From Pseudomonas sp. 10S4 (GTDB lineage: Bacteria > Pseudomonadota > Gammaproteobacteria > Pseudomonadales > Pseudomonadaceae): a DNA stretch of 64,000 bases. The notes under the pieces were generated by a model that was not told where the DNA came from, did not search any database, and saw only the letters and a program-made list of their open reading frames with translations. The position numbers were made by a program, and so were the translations under genes. Position 1 is the stretch's first letter; the number at the start of each line of letters is the position of its first letter. The DNA lies in assembly GCF_034344865.1 (NCBI RefSeq), contig NZ_CP133774.1, positions 7,192,001 to 7,256,000 of the forward strand, read 5' to 3'. Shown here one piece after another: positions 29,560 to 38,670 of this stretch.

Positions 29560-29603
29560 TGCGGTGTCTGAGCTGGCGCCTTCGCGGGCAACTCGGTCCC
29601 GAA

Positions 29604-30383
29604 TCAGGTACGCATCCCACGCCCACTCACCAGCAACCGCGCACAACCGACGTACAACACCACGGTCGCGACCAGCATGAAGGTGATCGCCACGCTGATC
29701 TTGATGTCCGAAACGCCGAGGATGCCGTAACGGAACGCGTTGACCATGTGCAGCACCGGGTTGGCCAGGGACACGGTCTGCCAGAACGGCGGCAGCAAAG
29801 TGATCGAATAGAACACGCCGCCCAGGTACGTCAGCGGTGTCAGCACGAAGGTCGGGATGATCGAGATGTCATCGAAGTTGCGTGCAAACACCGCGTTGAT
29901 GAAGCCCAGCAGCGAGAAGATCGTTGCCGTCAGCACCACCACCAGAATGGTCACGCCCAGGTGATGAACCTGCAAATCGGTGAAGAACAGCGACAGCAGG
30001 GTCACGATGACCCCGACCATCAACCCGCGCAGCACGCCGCCCAGGGTGTAGCCGATCAAAATCGTATGCGGTGATACCGGCGAGACCATCAATTCTTCGA
30101 TGGAGCGCTGGAACTTGCTGCCGAAGAAGCTCGACACCACGTTGCCGTAGGAGTTAGTGATCACCGACATCATGATCAGCCCCGGCACGATGTACTCCAT
30201 GTAGGTGAAACCACCCATGCCACCAATCTGCTTGCCGATCAGGTTGCCGAAGATCACGAAGTACAAAACCATGGTGATGGCCGGCGGCAGCAAGGTCTGC
30301 GGCCAGATCCGGGTAAAGCGCCGGACCTCACGGTAAACGATGGTATTGAGGGCAACGAGGTTGGGTTGCAGCTCGGAACTCAT
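29604..30383 (-). CDS. ABC-2 type transporter permease
   Basis: 259-residue polytopic protein with about six membrane segments and the ABC-2 signature region near the C-terminus (TPLTYLGGVFYSITLLPPFW). It resembles E. coli YadH. Its start overlaps the ATPase stop (ATGA), so the two form one exporter. The substrate is unknown. Confidence 0.9.
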   Translation of the reverse strand: MSSELQPNLVALNTIVYREVRRFTRIWPQTLLPPAITMVLYFVIFGNLIGKQIGGMGGFTYMEYIVPGLIMMSVITNSYGNVVSSFFGSKFQRSIEELMVSPVSPHTILIGYTLGGVLRGLMVGVIVTLLSLFFTDLQVHHLGVTILVVVLTATIFSLLGFINAVFARNFDDISIIPTFVLTPLTYLGGVFYSITLLPPFWQTVSLANPVLHMVNAFRYGILGVSDIKISVAITFMLVATVVLYVGCARLLVSGRGMRT

Positions 30384-31311
30384 ACCGCCACCTTCGACAG
30401 ATTTTTCTCCACCAGGGACACGAACAACTCCTCGAGGCGATTGGTTTTGTTACGCAGGCTCAGCACTTCGATGTTCTGCTGCGCCAATTGAGTGAACAAC
30501 GCGGTGATGCCCATGGCCTTGTCCACCTGGACTTCCAGGGTGTGAGCATCGAGCAGTTTGGTCGGGTAACCGAGCAACTGTGGGACCACGGCCAGTGTGT
30601 TCTTGGTGTCGAGCAGGAAGGTTTCCACATGCAGTTGGCTGAGCAACTGCTTCATGCTGGTGTTTTCGACAATGGTGCCGTGGTCGATGATGCCGATGTT
30701 GCGGCACAACTGCTCAGCCTCTTCCAGATAGTGCGTGGTGAGGATGATGGTGATGCCTTTCTGGTTCAGCTCGGTGAGGAAGGCCCACATCGAACGACGC
30801 AGTTCAATGTCCACCCCCGCCGTCGGTTCGTCGAGGATCAGCAGGCGCGGTTCGTGAACCAAGGCGCGGGCGATCATCAGTCGACGCTTCATGCCGCCGG
30901 ACAGCGAACGCGACGGCACATCGCGTTTGTCCCACAGGCCCAGTTGCGTCAGGTATTGCTCGGCGCGTTCCTTGGCGATTTTCGGCGGGATGCCGTAGTA
31001 ACCGGCCTGGGTCACGACGATGTCGAAGGTCTTTTCGAACTGGTTGAAGTTGAATTCCTGAGGCACCACGCCGATGGAGCGCTTGAGCTGCGCAGGATTC
31101 TTGTCCAGGTCGTGACCGAAGATATTCACCGTGCCGCTGGTCTTGTTCACCAGGGTCGAAAGGATGCCGATGGTCGTGGATTTGCCGGCGCCGTTAGGGC
31201 CGAGCAAGGCAAAAAGTCACCTTCGGCGACATCCAGATCGATACCACTCAAGGCCTGGAAACCGTTGCCGTAGGTTTTGGTTAGCTGCCGGATGGACAGA
31301 GCGGAACTCAT
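30380..31311 (-). pseudogene. ABC transporter ATP-binding protein, frameshifted as read
   Basis: YadG-like ATPase partner of the ABC-2 permease. The start at 31311 encodes MSSALSIRQLTKTYGNGFQ and runs to VAEGDF. The expected continuation FALLGPNGAGKSTT (Walker A) is in the next frame, which runs intact through the signature LSGGMKRRL, Walker B LLILDEP and the H-loop to the stop. A single base is missing in the T run at about 31211-31215 (minus-strand reading). Repaired length is 310 residues. A shorter protein starting inside Walker A could not bind ATP normally. A homopolymer error is the likeliest cause. Confidence 0.85.
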
Positions 31312-31443
31312 ATCGGGATACGCACCAAGAAGGGAAGAAAGGAATAAATAAGGGCGGGCGGCGACTTATACAACCACGGCGCACGAACGCAATGGTGCTT
31401 GTCGCCGCCACACAAGTACAGTCAAGTGTGTCGATAGTGAGTA

Positions 31444-32067
31444 TTAAGTCAACGCGGTCATGACGGCTTTCTGATACGCCGGGCGCTGTTTCAGTCGCGC
31501 ATACCAGGCCTCTAGATGGGGCTGCGGCGCGCGCTCGATCGGCATCTCGAACCAGGCATAAATGAAACTGCCCAAGGGAATGTCGCCCATACCGACCTCA
31601 TCGCCGGACAGGTACGGTTTGTCTGACAACGCCTGATCGGCCATCGACAGCAAGCCTTCGCATTCCTTGATCGCCGCGTTGATGGCCGACCAGTCCTGCT
31701 GATCTTTCGGGGTGCGCAACACGCCCCAGAACACAGTACGGAACGGGCCGGCAAAGCTTGAAGTGGTCCAGTCCATCCATTTGTCGGCGGTGGCGCGGGC
31801 CTGCAGATTTTCCGGATACCAAGCGGTGTTACCAGCATGACGAGCCAGCAGATAACGCACGATGGCGTTGGATTCCCACAGTACGAAACCGTCGTCCTGG
31901 ATCACCGGCACGCGGCCATTGGGATTCATCGCGCGGTACTCAGGCGTATCCACCACACCGAAAGCGCCGCCGGCATCGATGGCTTCATAAGCCAGGCCCA
32001 GTTCCTCGGCGGCCCATAGCGGCTTTCTGACATTCGACGAATTTTTCCGACCCCAGATCTTCAGCAT
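31444..32067 (-). CDS. Glutathione S-transferase family protein
   Basis: 207 residues with an N-terminal thioredoxin-like domain (SSNVRKPLWAAEELG; cis-proline in GRVPVIQDD; ESNAIVRYL) and an all-helical C-terminal domain. The SSN near residue 10 may supply the catalytic Ser. The substrate is unknown. Monocistronic or downstream of nothing obvious; the 130 bases to the ABC ATPase start hold no gene. Confidence 0.9.
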   Translation of the reverse strand: MLKIWGRKNSSNVRKPLWAAEELGLAYEAIDAGGAFGVVDTPEYRAMNPNGRVPVIQDDGFVLWESNAIVRYLLARHAGNTAWYPENLQARATADKWMDWTTSSFAGPFRTVFWGVLRTPKDQQDWSAINAAIKECEGLLSMADQALSDKPYLSGDEVGMGDIPLGSFIYAWFEMPIERAPQPHLEAWYARLKQRPAYQKAVMTALT

Positions 32068-32110
32068 GACCGCCTCTTTATGGATGAATGCGCAGGCAGC
32101 ATACGCCGGA

Positions 32111-32770
32111 TCAGGCGCGACTCAAATCGCTCTGCATATCGCCCAACAGCGATGGCAGTTGCTCGCCGAACAGGTGCGGATAGCTCTTTTGCAAATGCTC
32201 GAAAAAGAACGCTTCGGGCACGTCGGAGAACTGGCCATGGTCCACCACGTACTCCATCAGCTTCGCGCCATCGCGGTTGAACGGATGGAAAACGCTGTCG
32301 TTGATCCCGTCAAATTCCAGCGGCGCGACATTGAACACTTCGCACAAGCCTTGATTGAACGCGGGCGTGGCTTTGACCCAGCGCTCGTTCAAGTACAGCT
32401 CGGTGTAGCCGTGCATGGCGAACACATCGCTCTCGAGCAGTTCGAGCAGGCGCGGGGTCGACAGGTGATTACGCACGTCCGCCAGACCGATCCTTGCCGG
32501 GATGCCGCAATGCCGGGCGCACCCGGCCAGCAGCGTAGCCTTGGGCACGCAATAACTTTCGCCCGTCGCCAACGCATAACTGCCGCGCAAGGTGTCTGGG
32601 TCGCGGCTGAAGGTGTAGGGGTTGTAGCGCACCGCCTCGCGCACGACGTAATACAGATTGATCGCTTGCTCGCGAGGATCACGACTGACGCCGCGATGTT
32701 TTTCCGCGAACTCCACCACCGAAGGATGGTCACTATCGATGAAGCGGCCGGGACTCAGGTACTCGTGCAT
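32111..32770 (-). CDS. Transglutaminase-like domain protein
   Basis: 219 residues with a transglutaminase-like catalytic core: Cys in GESYCVPKATLL, His in FAMHGYTELYL and a following acidic/aromatic segment. It lacks a signal peptide, so it acts in the cytoplasm. Members of this group are mostly uncharacterised proteases or amidases. The start follows AGGAG with nine-base spacing; the longer reading to 32935 is not supported. Divergent from fadE. Confidence 0.87.
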   Translation of the reverse strand: MHEYLSPGRFIDSDHPSVVEFAEKHRGVSRDPREQAINLYYVVREAVRYNPYTFSRDPDTLRGSYALATGESYCVPKATLLAGCARHCGIPARIGLADVRNHLSTPRLLELLESDVFAMHGYTELYLNERWVKATPAFNQGLCEVFNVAPLEFDGINDSVFHPFNRDGAKLMEYVVDHGQFSDVPEAFFFEHLQKSYPHLFGEQLPSLLGDMQSDLSRA

Positions 32771-33018
32771 GAGGATGATCTCCTGGGGGAATCTCGAGTC
32801 TATCGACACCTTCAGCACAGAGATAACGACGATTCGGCCAAACATGGGCGCTTTGCCGCTTGCTCCACGAACGATTTCCCACGCCTGTTGCCCACAGGTC
32901 TTACAAAACCCATCTAAGGTTTCCCACGATTTCAATCACCTTGCTCTGACCACCTGTTTTGCGGATGCCGTCTAAGCTCTGAAGGTTGGTTTTGCCTTGG
33001 CTTCACGGAGGATTAAAT

Positions 33019-35469
33019 ATGCTGTTGTTGTGGATACTGGTTCTGATCGTCGGAATTGCCTATTTGGCCCACCGCCGCATCGCCCCGTTACCTGCTTTGG
33101 GTATCGTGGCTGTCTATGTGGTGGCGATGGGTGCCTTCAGCCACCACGCACCAGGCTGGCTGCTGCTGATTCTCTGGGTGTTGATCGCGGCGGTCGCGGC
33201 GCCACTGTTGCTACCTGACCTACGCCGCAAATTCTTCAGCGCGCCGCTGTTCAGCTGGTTCCAGAAAACCCTGCCGCCGATGTCGCAAACCGAACGCGAT
33301 GCGATCGATGCCGGCACGGTCTGGTGGGACGGCGAACTGTTCAGCGGCCGTCCTGACTGGAACAAGCTGCTGTCCTATCCAAAAGCGCAACTGAGCGAAG
33401 AGGAACAGGCCTTCATCGACGGCCCGACCGAAGAACTCTGCGCAATGGTCACCGACTGGCAGATTGGCCAGCACATGGACCTGCCAGCCGAAGCCTGGAC
33501 CCACATCAAGGAACACGGCTTCTTCGCGCTGATCATCCCCAAGGAATTCGGTGGCAAAGGCTTCTCCGCCTACGCCCACTCCCAGGTGGCGATGAAACTC
33601 GCGACCCGCAGCGGCGACCTCGCGTCCACTGTGATGGTCCCCAACTCCCTTGGCCCGGCCGAACTGTTGCTGCATTACGGCACCGACGAACAACGCAACC
33701 ATTACCTGCCACGGTTGGCCCGCGGCGATGACATTCCGTGCTTCGCCTTGACCGGGCCTCTAGCCGGTTCCGATGCTGGCGCGATGCCCGACACCGGGGT
33801 GATCTGCAAGGGCGAATGGGAAGGCCAGGAAACCCTTGGCCTGCGCCTGAACTGGGAAAAGCGTTACATCACGCTGGGCCCGGTGGCCACCCTGCTCGGC
33901 CTGGCCTTCAAGGCCTACGACCCGGATCATTTACTGGGCGAGAAAGAAGATTTGGGCATCAGCCTTGCGCTGATCCCGACCGACACCGCCGGGGTTGAAA
34001 TCGGTCGCCGTCACCTGCCGCTCGGCGCCGCGTTCATGAACGGCCCGAACTCTGGCAAGGACGTGTTCATTCCACTGGACTTCCTCATTGGCGGCCAGGA
34101 AATGCTCGGCAAAGGCTGGATGATGCTGATGAACTGCCTGTCGGTGGGGCGTTCGATTTCCCTGCCGGCGGTCGGTACTGGCGCGGCGAAGTTCACCAGT
34201 CTGGTCACCGGCCAGTACGCTCAGGTCCGCGAGCAGTTCAACGTACCGCTGTCGGCGTTCGAAGGGATTCAGGAAGCCATGGCCCGCATCGGCGGCAACG
34301 CCTGGATGATGGACGCCGCCCGGATGCTGACCGCGAATGCAGTGGATCTTGGCGAAAAACCGTCGGTACTGTCGGCGATTCTCAAGTACCACCTGACCGA
34401 ACGCGGCCGCGAGTGCATCAGCCACGCCATGGATGTGCATGGCGGCAAGGCGATCATCATGGGGCCGAACAACTATCTGGGCCGCAGCTGGAATGGCGCG
34501 CCAATCTTCATCACCGTGGAAGGCGCGAACATTCTCTCGCGCAACCTGATGATCTTCGGCCAGGGCGCGATTCGCTGCCATCCGTTTGTACTCAAGGAAA
34601 TGGCGCTGGCCGGTCGTGAAGACAAGGACCAGGCACTCACCGAGTTCGATGGCCTGCTGCTCAAGCACATCGGTTTCGCGGTGAGTAACGCCGCCAGCAC
34701 ACTAGTGCTGAACCTTGGTTTTGGTCACTTCGAACATTCACCGGGTAACACACTCAGCCAGGGTTACTTCCGCGCGCTGAACCGTCAGGCTGCCGCGTTC
34801 GCCATGCTCGCCGACCTCAGCATGATGCTGCTGGGCGGTGAATTGAAACGTCGCGAACGCCTATCGGCCCGTTTGGGGGATGTGCTCAGCAACATGTACC
34901 TGGCCTCGGCCGCGCTCAAGCGTTATCACGACCTCGATTCGCCGGAGCACATGGCACCGTTGTTTAACTGGGCGATGGAAGAAAGCCTCGGGCAGTCGGA
35001 ACGGGCATTGGATGAACTGCTGACTAACTTCCCGAATAAGGTGCTGGGTTGCCTGCTACGGGTGATCGTGTTCCCGTTCGGTCGTCGTCACAAAGGCCCG
35101 TCGGACAAACTCGGCGCCGAAGTGGCTGCAGTGATTGGTCGGGCCAAGGGCGATCCGACCCTCGAAGAATTGCTCGGCGGTTGCTACCGTCCGCAATCGG
35201 CCGAGGATGCCGTTGGTGCTCTGCAACACGCCTGCAACCTGCTGAATGCAGCGCAACCGTTGCAGAAAAAGCTGCATGTGGCGCTAAAAAGTGGCCAAGT
35301 CAAACCGGCGGCCGGGGAGCACGCCATCGATGCCGCGCTGGAAGCCGGGGTGTTGCAGCCGGGTGAAGCGCAGACCCTGCGTGACGCCGAAGTGGCGCGG
35401 CGCAAGGTGATCGACGTCGATGATTTCGACAAAGAGGAGTTGGCGCTGGCCGAAGGAAAGGTCCGCTGA
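33019..35469 (+). CDS. fadE: Acyl-CoA dehydrogenase FadE
   Basis: First step of fatty acid beta-oxidation (FAD-dependent acyl-CoA to enoyl-CoA). The 816-residue protein has two N-terminal membrane helices (about residues 1-55, LLLWILVLIVGIAYLA), an acyl-CoA dehydrogenase core (ALTGPLAGSDAGAMPDTG, MDVHGGKAIIMGPNNYLGR) and a C-terminal DUF1974 region. This long architecture is the FadE type. GGAGG precedes the ATG with good spacing; the longer reading to 32986 is rejected. Confidence 0.94.
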   Translation: MLLLWILVLIVGIAYLAHRRIAPLPALGIVAVYVVAMGAFSHHAPGWLLLILWVLIAAVAAPLLLPDLRRKFFSAPLFSWFQKTLPPMSQTERDAIDAGTVWWDGELFSGRPDWNKLLSYPKAQLSEEEQAFIDGPTEELCAMVTDWQIGQHMDLPAEAWTHIKEHGFFALIIPKEFGGKGFSAYAHSQVAMKLATRSGDLASTVMVPNSLGPAELLLHYGTDEQRNHYLPRLARGDDIPCFALTGPLAGSDAGAMPDTGVICKGEWEGQETLGLRLNWEKRYITLGPVATLLGLAFKAYDPDHLLGEKEDLGISLALIPTDTAGVEIGRRHLPLGAAFMNGPNSGKDVFIPLDFLIGGQEMLGKGWMMLMNCLSVGRSISLPAVGTGAAKFTSLVTGQYAQVREQFNVPLSAFEGIQEAMARIGGNAWMMDAARMLTANAVDLGEKPSVLSAILKYHLTERGRECISHAMDVHGGKAIIMGPNNYLGRSWNGAPIFITVEGANILSRNLMIFGQGAIRCHPFVLKEMALAGREDKDQALTEFDGLLLKHIGFAVSNAASTLVLNLGFGHFEHSPGNTLSQGYFRALNRQAAAFAMLADLSMMLLGGELKRRERLSARLGDVLSNMYLASAALKRYHDLDSPEHMAPLFNWAMEESLGQSERALDELLTNFPNKVLGCLLRVIVFPFGRRHKGPSDKLGAEVAAVIGRAKGDPTLEELLGGCYRPQSAEDAVGALQHACNLLNAAQPLQKKLHVALKSGQVKPAAGEHAIDAALEAGVLQPGEAQTLRDAEVARRKVIDVDDFDKEELALAEGKVR

Positions 35470-35490
35470 TCCAGCCATCGATGTAAAAAT

Positions 35491-35526
35491 GGGCGCAGGA
35501 GCTTTATACTCCTGCGCCCGTTTTGC
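35491..35526 (+). terminator. Terminator-like hairpin after fadE, directly before the next gene
   Basis: GGGCGCAGGAG / CTCCTGCGCCC is a perfect 11-bp stem with a short loop, followed by TTTTGCT. It lies only eight bases before the GAGG ribosome site of the gene at 35544, so it can act as a fadE terminator and also as a gate on the downstream gene. Confidence 0.8.
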
Positions 35527-35543
35527 TCTTGAGGACTTATCTC

Positions 35544-35951
35544 GTGTCCAATGTCGTTGCCGACCATCTCGTCTTGCTTGACCACTTGCGCAGCATCCTG
35601 GTCGCCGTAGGTGAGGCCGAACAGGTTCCCGAAGAAAGCCATGCCTTGTTCCTGGAGCGCTTCGACGAATTGCGTGCGTTGCTGCCGGTCGATCCGATCG
35701 AAAGCCAATACCTGGGCCAGGACATCCTGTGCCAGGTGATCACCCGCTACCCGCAAATCGCTCATCTGGTGCCGCGCGACCTGCTGTGGTACTTCGCTGG
35801 TGACTGCCTGCATTACATGCCCGATGATGAAATCGACTTGTATCAGGCGCTGGAAGAGCGTCGTTTCGAAGCCGAACAGAACGATGAACCGTTCGACTGG
35901 AACCAGGAAAAACAACTGCTGGCGATGTCGAACCAGGACAGCAAGCACTGA
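35544..35951 (+). CDS. Conserved hypothetical protein downstream of fadE (PA2817-like)
   Basis: 135 acidic residues, helical, with no membrane segment and no motif I can assign. It begins VSNVVADHLVLLDHLRSILV from a GTG with GAGG nine bases upstream. In Pseudomonas a protein of this type regularly sits beside fadE. There is no independent promoter between the fadE terminator hairpin and this gene, so expression would need readthrough or a promoter within fadE. Function unknown. Confidence 0.8.
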   Translation: MSNVVADHLVLLDHLRSILVAVGEAEQVPEESHALFLERFDELRALLPVDPIESQYLGQDILCQVITRYPQIAHLVPRDLLWYFAGDCLHYMPDDEIDLYQALEERRFEAEQNDEPFDWNQEKQLLAMSNQDSKH

Positions 35952-35967
35952 TCCCGGATCAGTAATA

Positions 35968-36004
35968 CAAAAGGCCCGCATGGTTGAACATGCGGGCTTT
36001 TTTT
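35968..36004 (+). terminator. Rho-independent terminator
   Basis: AAAAGGCCCGCAT / ATGCGGGCTTTTTTT hairpin 17 bases after the small gene's stop. Confidence 0.85.
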
Positions 36005-36012
36005 GTGTTTTG

Positions 36013-36088
36013 AAGATCACAAGATCGCAGCCTTCGGCAGCTCCTTGCGCCTGTGGGCGCTGCCGAAGGCTGCGATCTTTTGATCTTG
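36013..36088. repeat. REP-type palindrome, GATCGCAGCCTTCGG class
   Basis: Near-perfect arms AAGATCGCAGCCTTCGGCAG / CTGCCGAAGGCTGCGATCTT around a GC-rich loop; same class as 8608-8683. It ends four bases from the stop of the LysR gene. Confidence 0.85.
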
Positions 36089-36091
36089 ACT

Positions 36092-37090
36092 TCAGAGCAA
36101 CCCATCACGCTCGGGTAACTCATACTCCGCCGCCACCTTACCCAACGCACCGGGCTTACCCGGCTTACTCAATGTTGGCTCCTTCTCCAGGCACTCCACC
36201 AGATAATCGATAAACACCCGAAGCTTGGGCGGCAGATAGCGGGTCGGTGAGTGCAACAACCAGGCACCGCCATGGTAGGAGGCCAGAAAGGTCCAGTCCG
36301 GCAGCACTTGCACAATCAACCCCTGCTCCAACGCATAACGGGCGGTGAAGTACGGAAGGCTGCCAATGCCGATGTGCTGCAACACCGCGCCCAAACGCAC
36401 GCCAGTGTGATTGGCGGCGTATCGCCCGCGCACACCGACGGTCACGGCTTTAGTGCCTTTCTTGAATTTCCAGCGCGCATCGCTCGGGGTTTCGCCCAGG
36501 TAGATGCAGCTGTGATTGAGCAAGTCGTGGGGATGCATCGGCGTGCCGTGCTCGGCCAGGTACTGCGGCGTCGCACAGAGCAAGTGGTCAATGGTCAGCA
36601 ACTGCCGCCCTACCAGTCCTGCGGGCGGCCGATCAGTAATACGGATCGCCAGATCGACATGGTCATCGATCAAGTCCACCTGCCGGTCTTCGAGCAACAA
36701 CTCCACATCCACTTTGGGATATCGGCGCAGAAATTCCGGCATATGCGGGTGAATCACAAATCGCCCCACTGCTTTGGGCACGCTGACCCGCACCAGGCCT
36801 TCAGCCTCATGGGTGAACTGGCCGCTGATTTCCATCACTGACTTGGCTGCGCTGACCATCTCCTGGCAACGCTTGAACACCTCTTCGCCACCGTCGCTCA
36901 GCCGCAGCTTGCGTGTGGTGCGCTGCAGCAACCGGGTGGCCAGGGCTTTTTCCAGACGCGAAATACTGCGACTGACTGCCGAAGGTGACGAGCCCAACTG
37001 ACGTGCCGCTTCGGAGAAGCTGCCGGTTTCGACAACCTTGACGAAAATCGCCATTTCACCCAACAGCGGTAGCGGTAGATTTATGCTCAC
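36092..37090 (-). CDS. LysR family transcriptional regulator (CrgA/DhcR-like)
   Basis: 332 residues with an N-terminal helix-turn-helix (ETGSFSEAARQLGSSPSAVS) and a type-2 periplasmic-binding-like effector domain with the DLAIRITDRPPAGLVGR segment typical of the CrgA group. It is divergent from the AlaX/oxygenase/LysE cassette, separated by 90 bases, which is the classic LysR layout and suggests it controls that cassette. The effector is unknown. Confidence 0.9.
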   Translation of the reverse strand: MSINLPLPLLGEMAIFVKVVETGSFSEAARQLGSSPSAVSRSISRLEKALATRLLQRTTRKLRLSDGGEEVFKRCQEMVSAAKSVMEISGQFTHEAEGLVRVSVPKAVGRFVIHPHMPEFLRRYPKVDVELLLEDRQVDLIDDHVDLAIRITDRPPAGLVGRQLLTIDHLLCATPQYLAEHGTPMHPHDLLNHSCIYLGETPSDARWKFKKGTKAVTVGVRGRYAANHTGVRLGAVLQHIGIGSLPYFTARYALEQGLIVQVLPDWTFLASYHGGAWLLHSPTRYLPPKLRVFIDYLVECLEKEPTLSKPGKPGALGKVAAEYELPERDGLL

Positions 37091-37180
37091 AGCGCAACAG
37101 TCCTTTGATGTTTGAACGGATTATCACGCAATTCCACGCTTCATATAATAAAAATAGAAACTTTAATAAGGGCATGGAAT

Positions 37181-37807
37181 ATGACGCTTCGCCTCTTTTT
37201 CCATAGTGATGACCTCAAAGCTAATGTGGAAGTCCTGGATTGCACGCCCCACGAGAATGAATTCGCGGTCGTTTTGCGCGCCACACTGTTTCACCCCCAG
37301 GGCGGTGGACAGCCCTTTGATACCGGCTGGATTGGTGAAAGCCAGGTGCTACGGGTGGTCCAGGATCCGGACCGGATCATCCATTACGTCGACCACCCGG
37401 TAAAACTCGGCATGACTCAGATACGGGTCGACGAGCAACGCCGCCAATTCAATACCCGCATGCATTCGGCCGGCCACCTGATTGGCCACTTCGTTCAGGC
37501 GCTGGGCTGGATGCCGACCAAGGCGCATCACTGGCCCAACGAAGGCCGTGTGCAGTTCAAACCGGCAGACTCGGCACAAGAGGTTGATGCGCAGATCGTT
37601 CAGAGCGGCATCGAACAGTGGATCGCCCATGACCTGCCACGCCTGACTTCACTGCGCGAAGGCGCCCGGGAAATCGGTTTCGGTGAACTTCCGGCCTACG
37701 GCTGTGGCGGCACCCATGTACGTAGCCTGAAGGATTTGGGCACAGTCTCGATCGACTCCCTTTCTCAGAAAAAGGGCACGTTGTCCGTCCACTACCACGT
37801 GGATTGA
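37181..37807 (+). CDS. AlaX-type aminoacyl-tRNA editing protein
   Basis: Free-standing version of the alanyl/threonyl-tRNA synthetase editing domain, which hydrolyses wrongly charged aminoacyl-tRNA. The 208 residues hold the HPQGGGQP motif at residue 38 and the full zinc site: H95 and H99 (HSAGH) and C175 and H179 (CGGTH). The start MTLRLFFHSDD is chosen over the ATG at 37112 by family fit. A TATAAT at 37144-37149 with TTATCA 17 bases upstream is a possible promoter. It leads a cassette with a Fe/2OG oxygenase and a LysE exporter; a self-protection role is inferred. Confidence 0.88.
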   Translation: MTLRLFFHSDDLKANVEVLDCTPHENEFAVVLRATLFHPQGGGQPFDTGWIGESQVLRVVQDPDRIIHYVDHPVKLGMTQIRVDEQRRQFNTRMHSAGHLIGHFVQALGWMPTKAHHWPNEGRVQFKPADSAQEVDAQIVQSGIEQWIAHDLPRLTSLREGAREIGFGELPAYGCGGTHVRSLKDLGTVSIDSLSQKKGTLSVHYHVD

Positions 37808-37898
37808 GCATTTTGGCGATGTCGACACCGTCATCGCCTGACGCGGGGGCGCCTGCATTCGCGGGCTCCGTTGACTACTCGATAGATGGACCTAAACC

Positions 37899-38669
37899 AT
37901 GATGCTTGACGTCGAGCGTCTCGATGAGACGTGCATAAAAAAACTGGCCAATGAAGAAGTCCTCGCCATCCGCGTCAAAGGCTTTTTGCCTCAGCCGCTG
38001 GCGGTGCAGATTGGCGACAAGATTCTTGCACCGGGCTTTGAAGGCTATATCAATGCGCCGAGCATCGGTCGCATCGGCATGGCGTTTTACGAAGCGGAAA
38101 ACCAGCCACTGCTGATCGAAGACTATTTCGAGCGCGCCACCAGCAACATCGAGGAACTGCGCAACCGATGCGCGCCCTACTCGTCCCCGGTCGACACCCT
38201 GCGTTGCATGCTTGATGAGTCCTGGCCAGCAGGCGCGCACCTGGAGAACCTCTACGGTCGCAAAATGTATGTCGGGCTGTCCCGAGTGGTGAAGCCCGGG
38301 GTGTGCTTTCTCGCCCATCACGACATTTTCGCCAAGGACGCCCCGGACAGTTTCCAGGCCAAAAGCCTGGAGGCGCAATTTGCCTGCAACGTGTACCTGA
38401 ACATGCCCACCGAGGGCGGCGCGTTGCAGATGTGGGACCACGACATTACCCCCGACCAGTTCGACGAAATGCGTGGCGACAGTTACGGCATCGAGCCGAC
38501 CCTGCTTGGACCTCCAACCCTGGAGATTCGCCCCGACCCGGGCGATTTCATCATGTTCAATTCGCGCTGCATGCACTCGGTGACCCCGGGTGTGGCAGAC
38601 CCGCGATTGAGCCTTTCGTTCTTTGTCGGCTACCGCGGCAATGCTTCACCCCTTACCTTTTGGAGTTGA
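37899..38669 (+). CDS. Fe(II)/2-oxoglutarate-dependent oxygenase, WelO5/BesD-like fold
   Basis: 256-residue non-heme iron enzyme. The metal triad appears as H140-x-D142 (AHHD) and H226 (MHSVTPG), with R236 for 2-oxoglutarate and the PGDFIMFN strand before the second His. The arrangement and length recall the WelO5 halogenase and the amino-acid halogenase BesD. Those carry Gly in place of the Asp so that halide can bind; here the Asp is present, so hydroxylation or another oxidation is expected. Its stop is one base before the LysE start, showing coupling. A 91-base gap with a GGCGATG/CATCGCC hairpin separates it from AlaX. Substrate unknown; a free amino acid is my inference. Confidence 0.82.
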   Translation: MMLDVERLDETCIKKLANEEVLAIRVKGFLPQPLAVQIGDKILAPGFEGYINAPSIGRIGMAFYEAENQPLLIEDYFERATSNIEELRNRCAPYSSPVDTLRCMLDESWPAGAHLENLYGRKMYVGLSRVVKPGVCFLAHHDIFAKDAPDSFQAKSLEAQFACNVYLNMPTEGGALQMWDHDITPDQFDEMRGDSYGIEPTLLGPPTLEIRPDPGDFIMFNSRCMHSVTPGVADPRLSLSFFVGYRGNASPLTFWS

Positions 38670-38670
38670 G

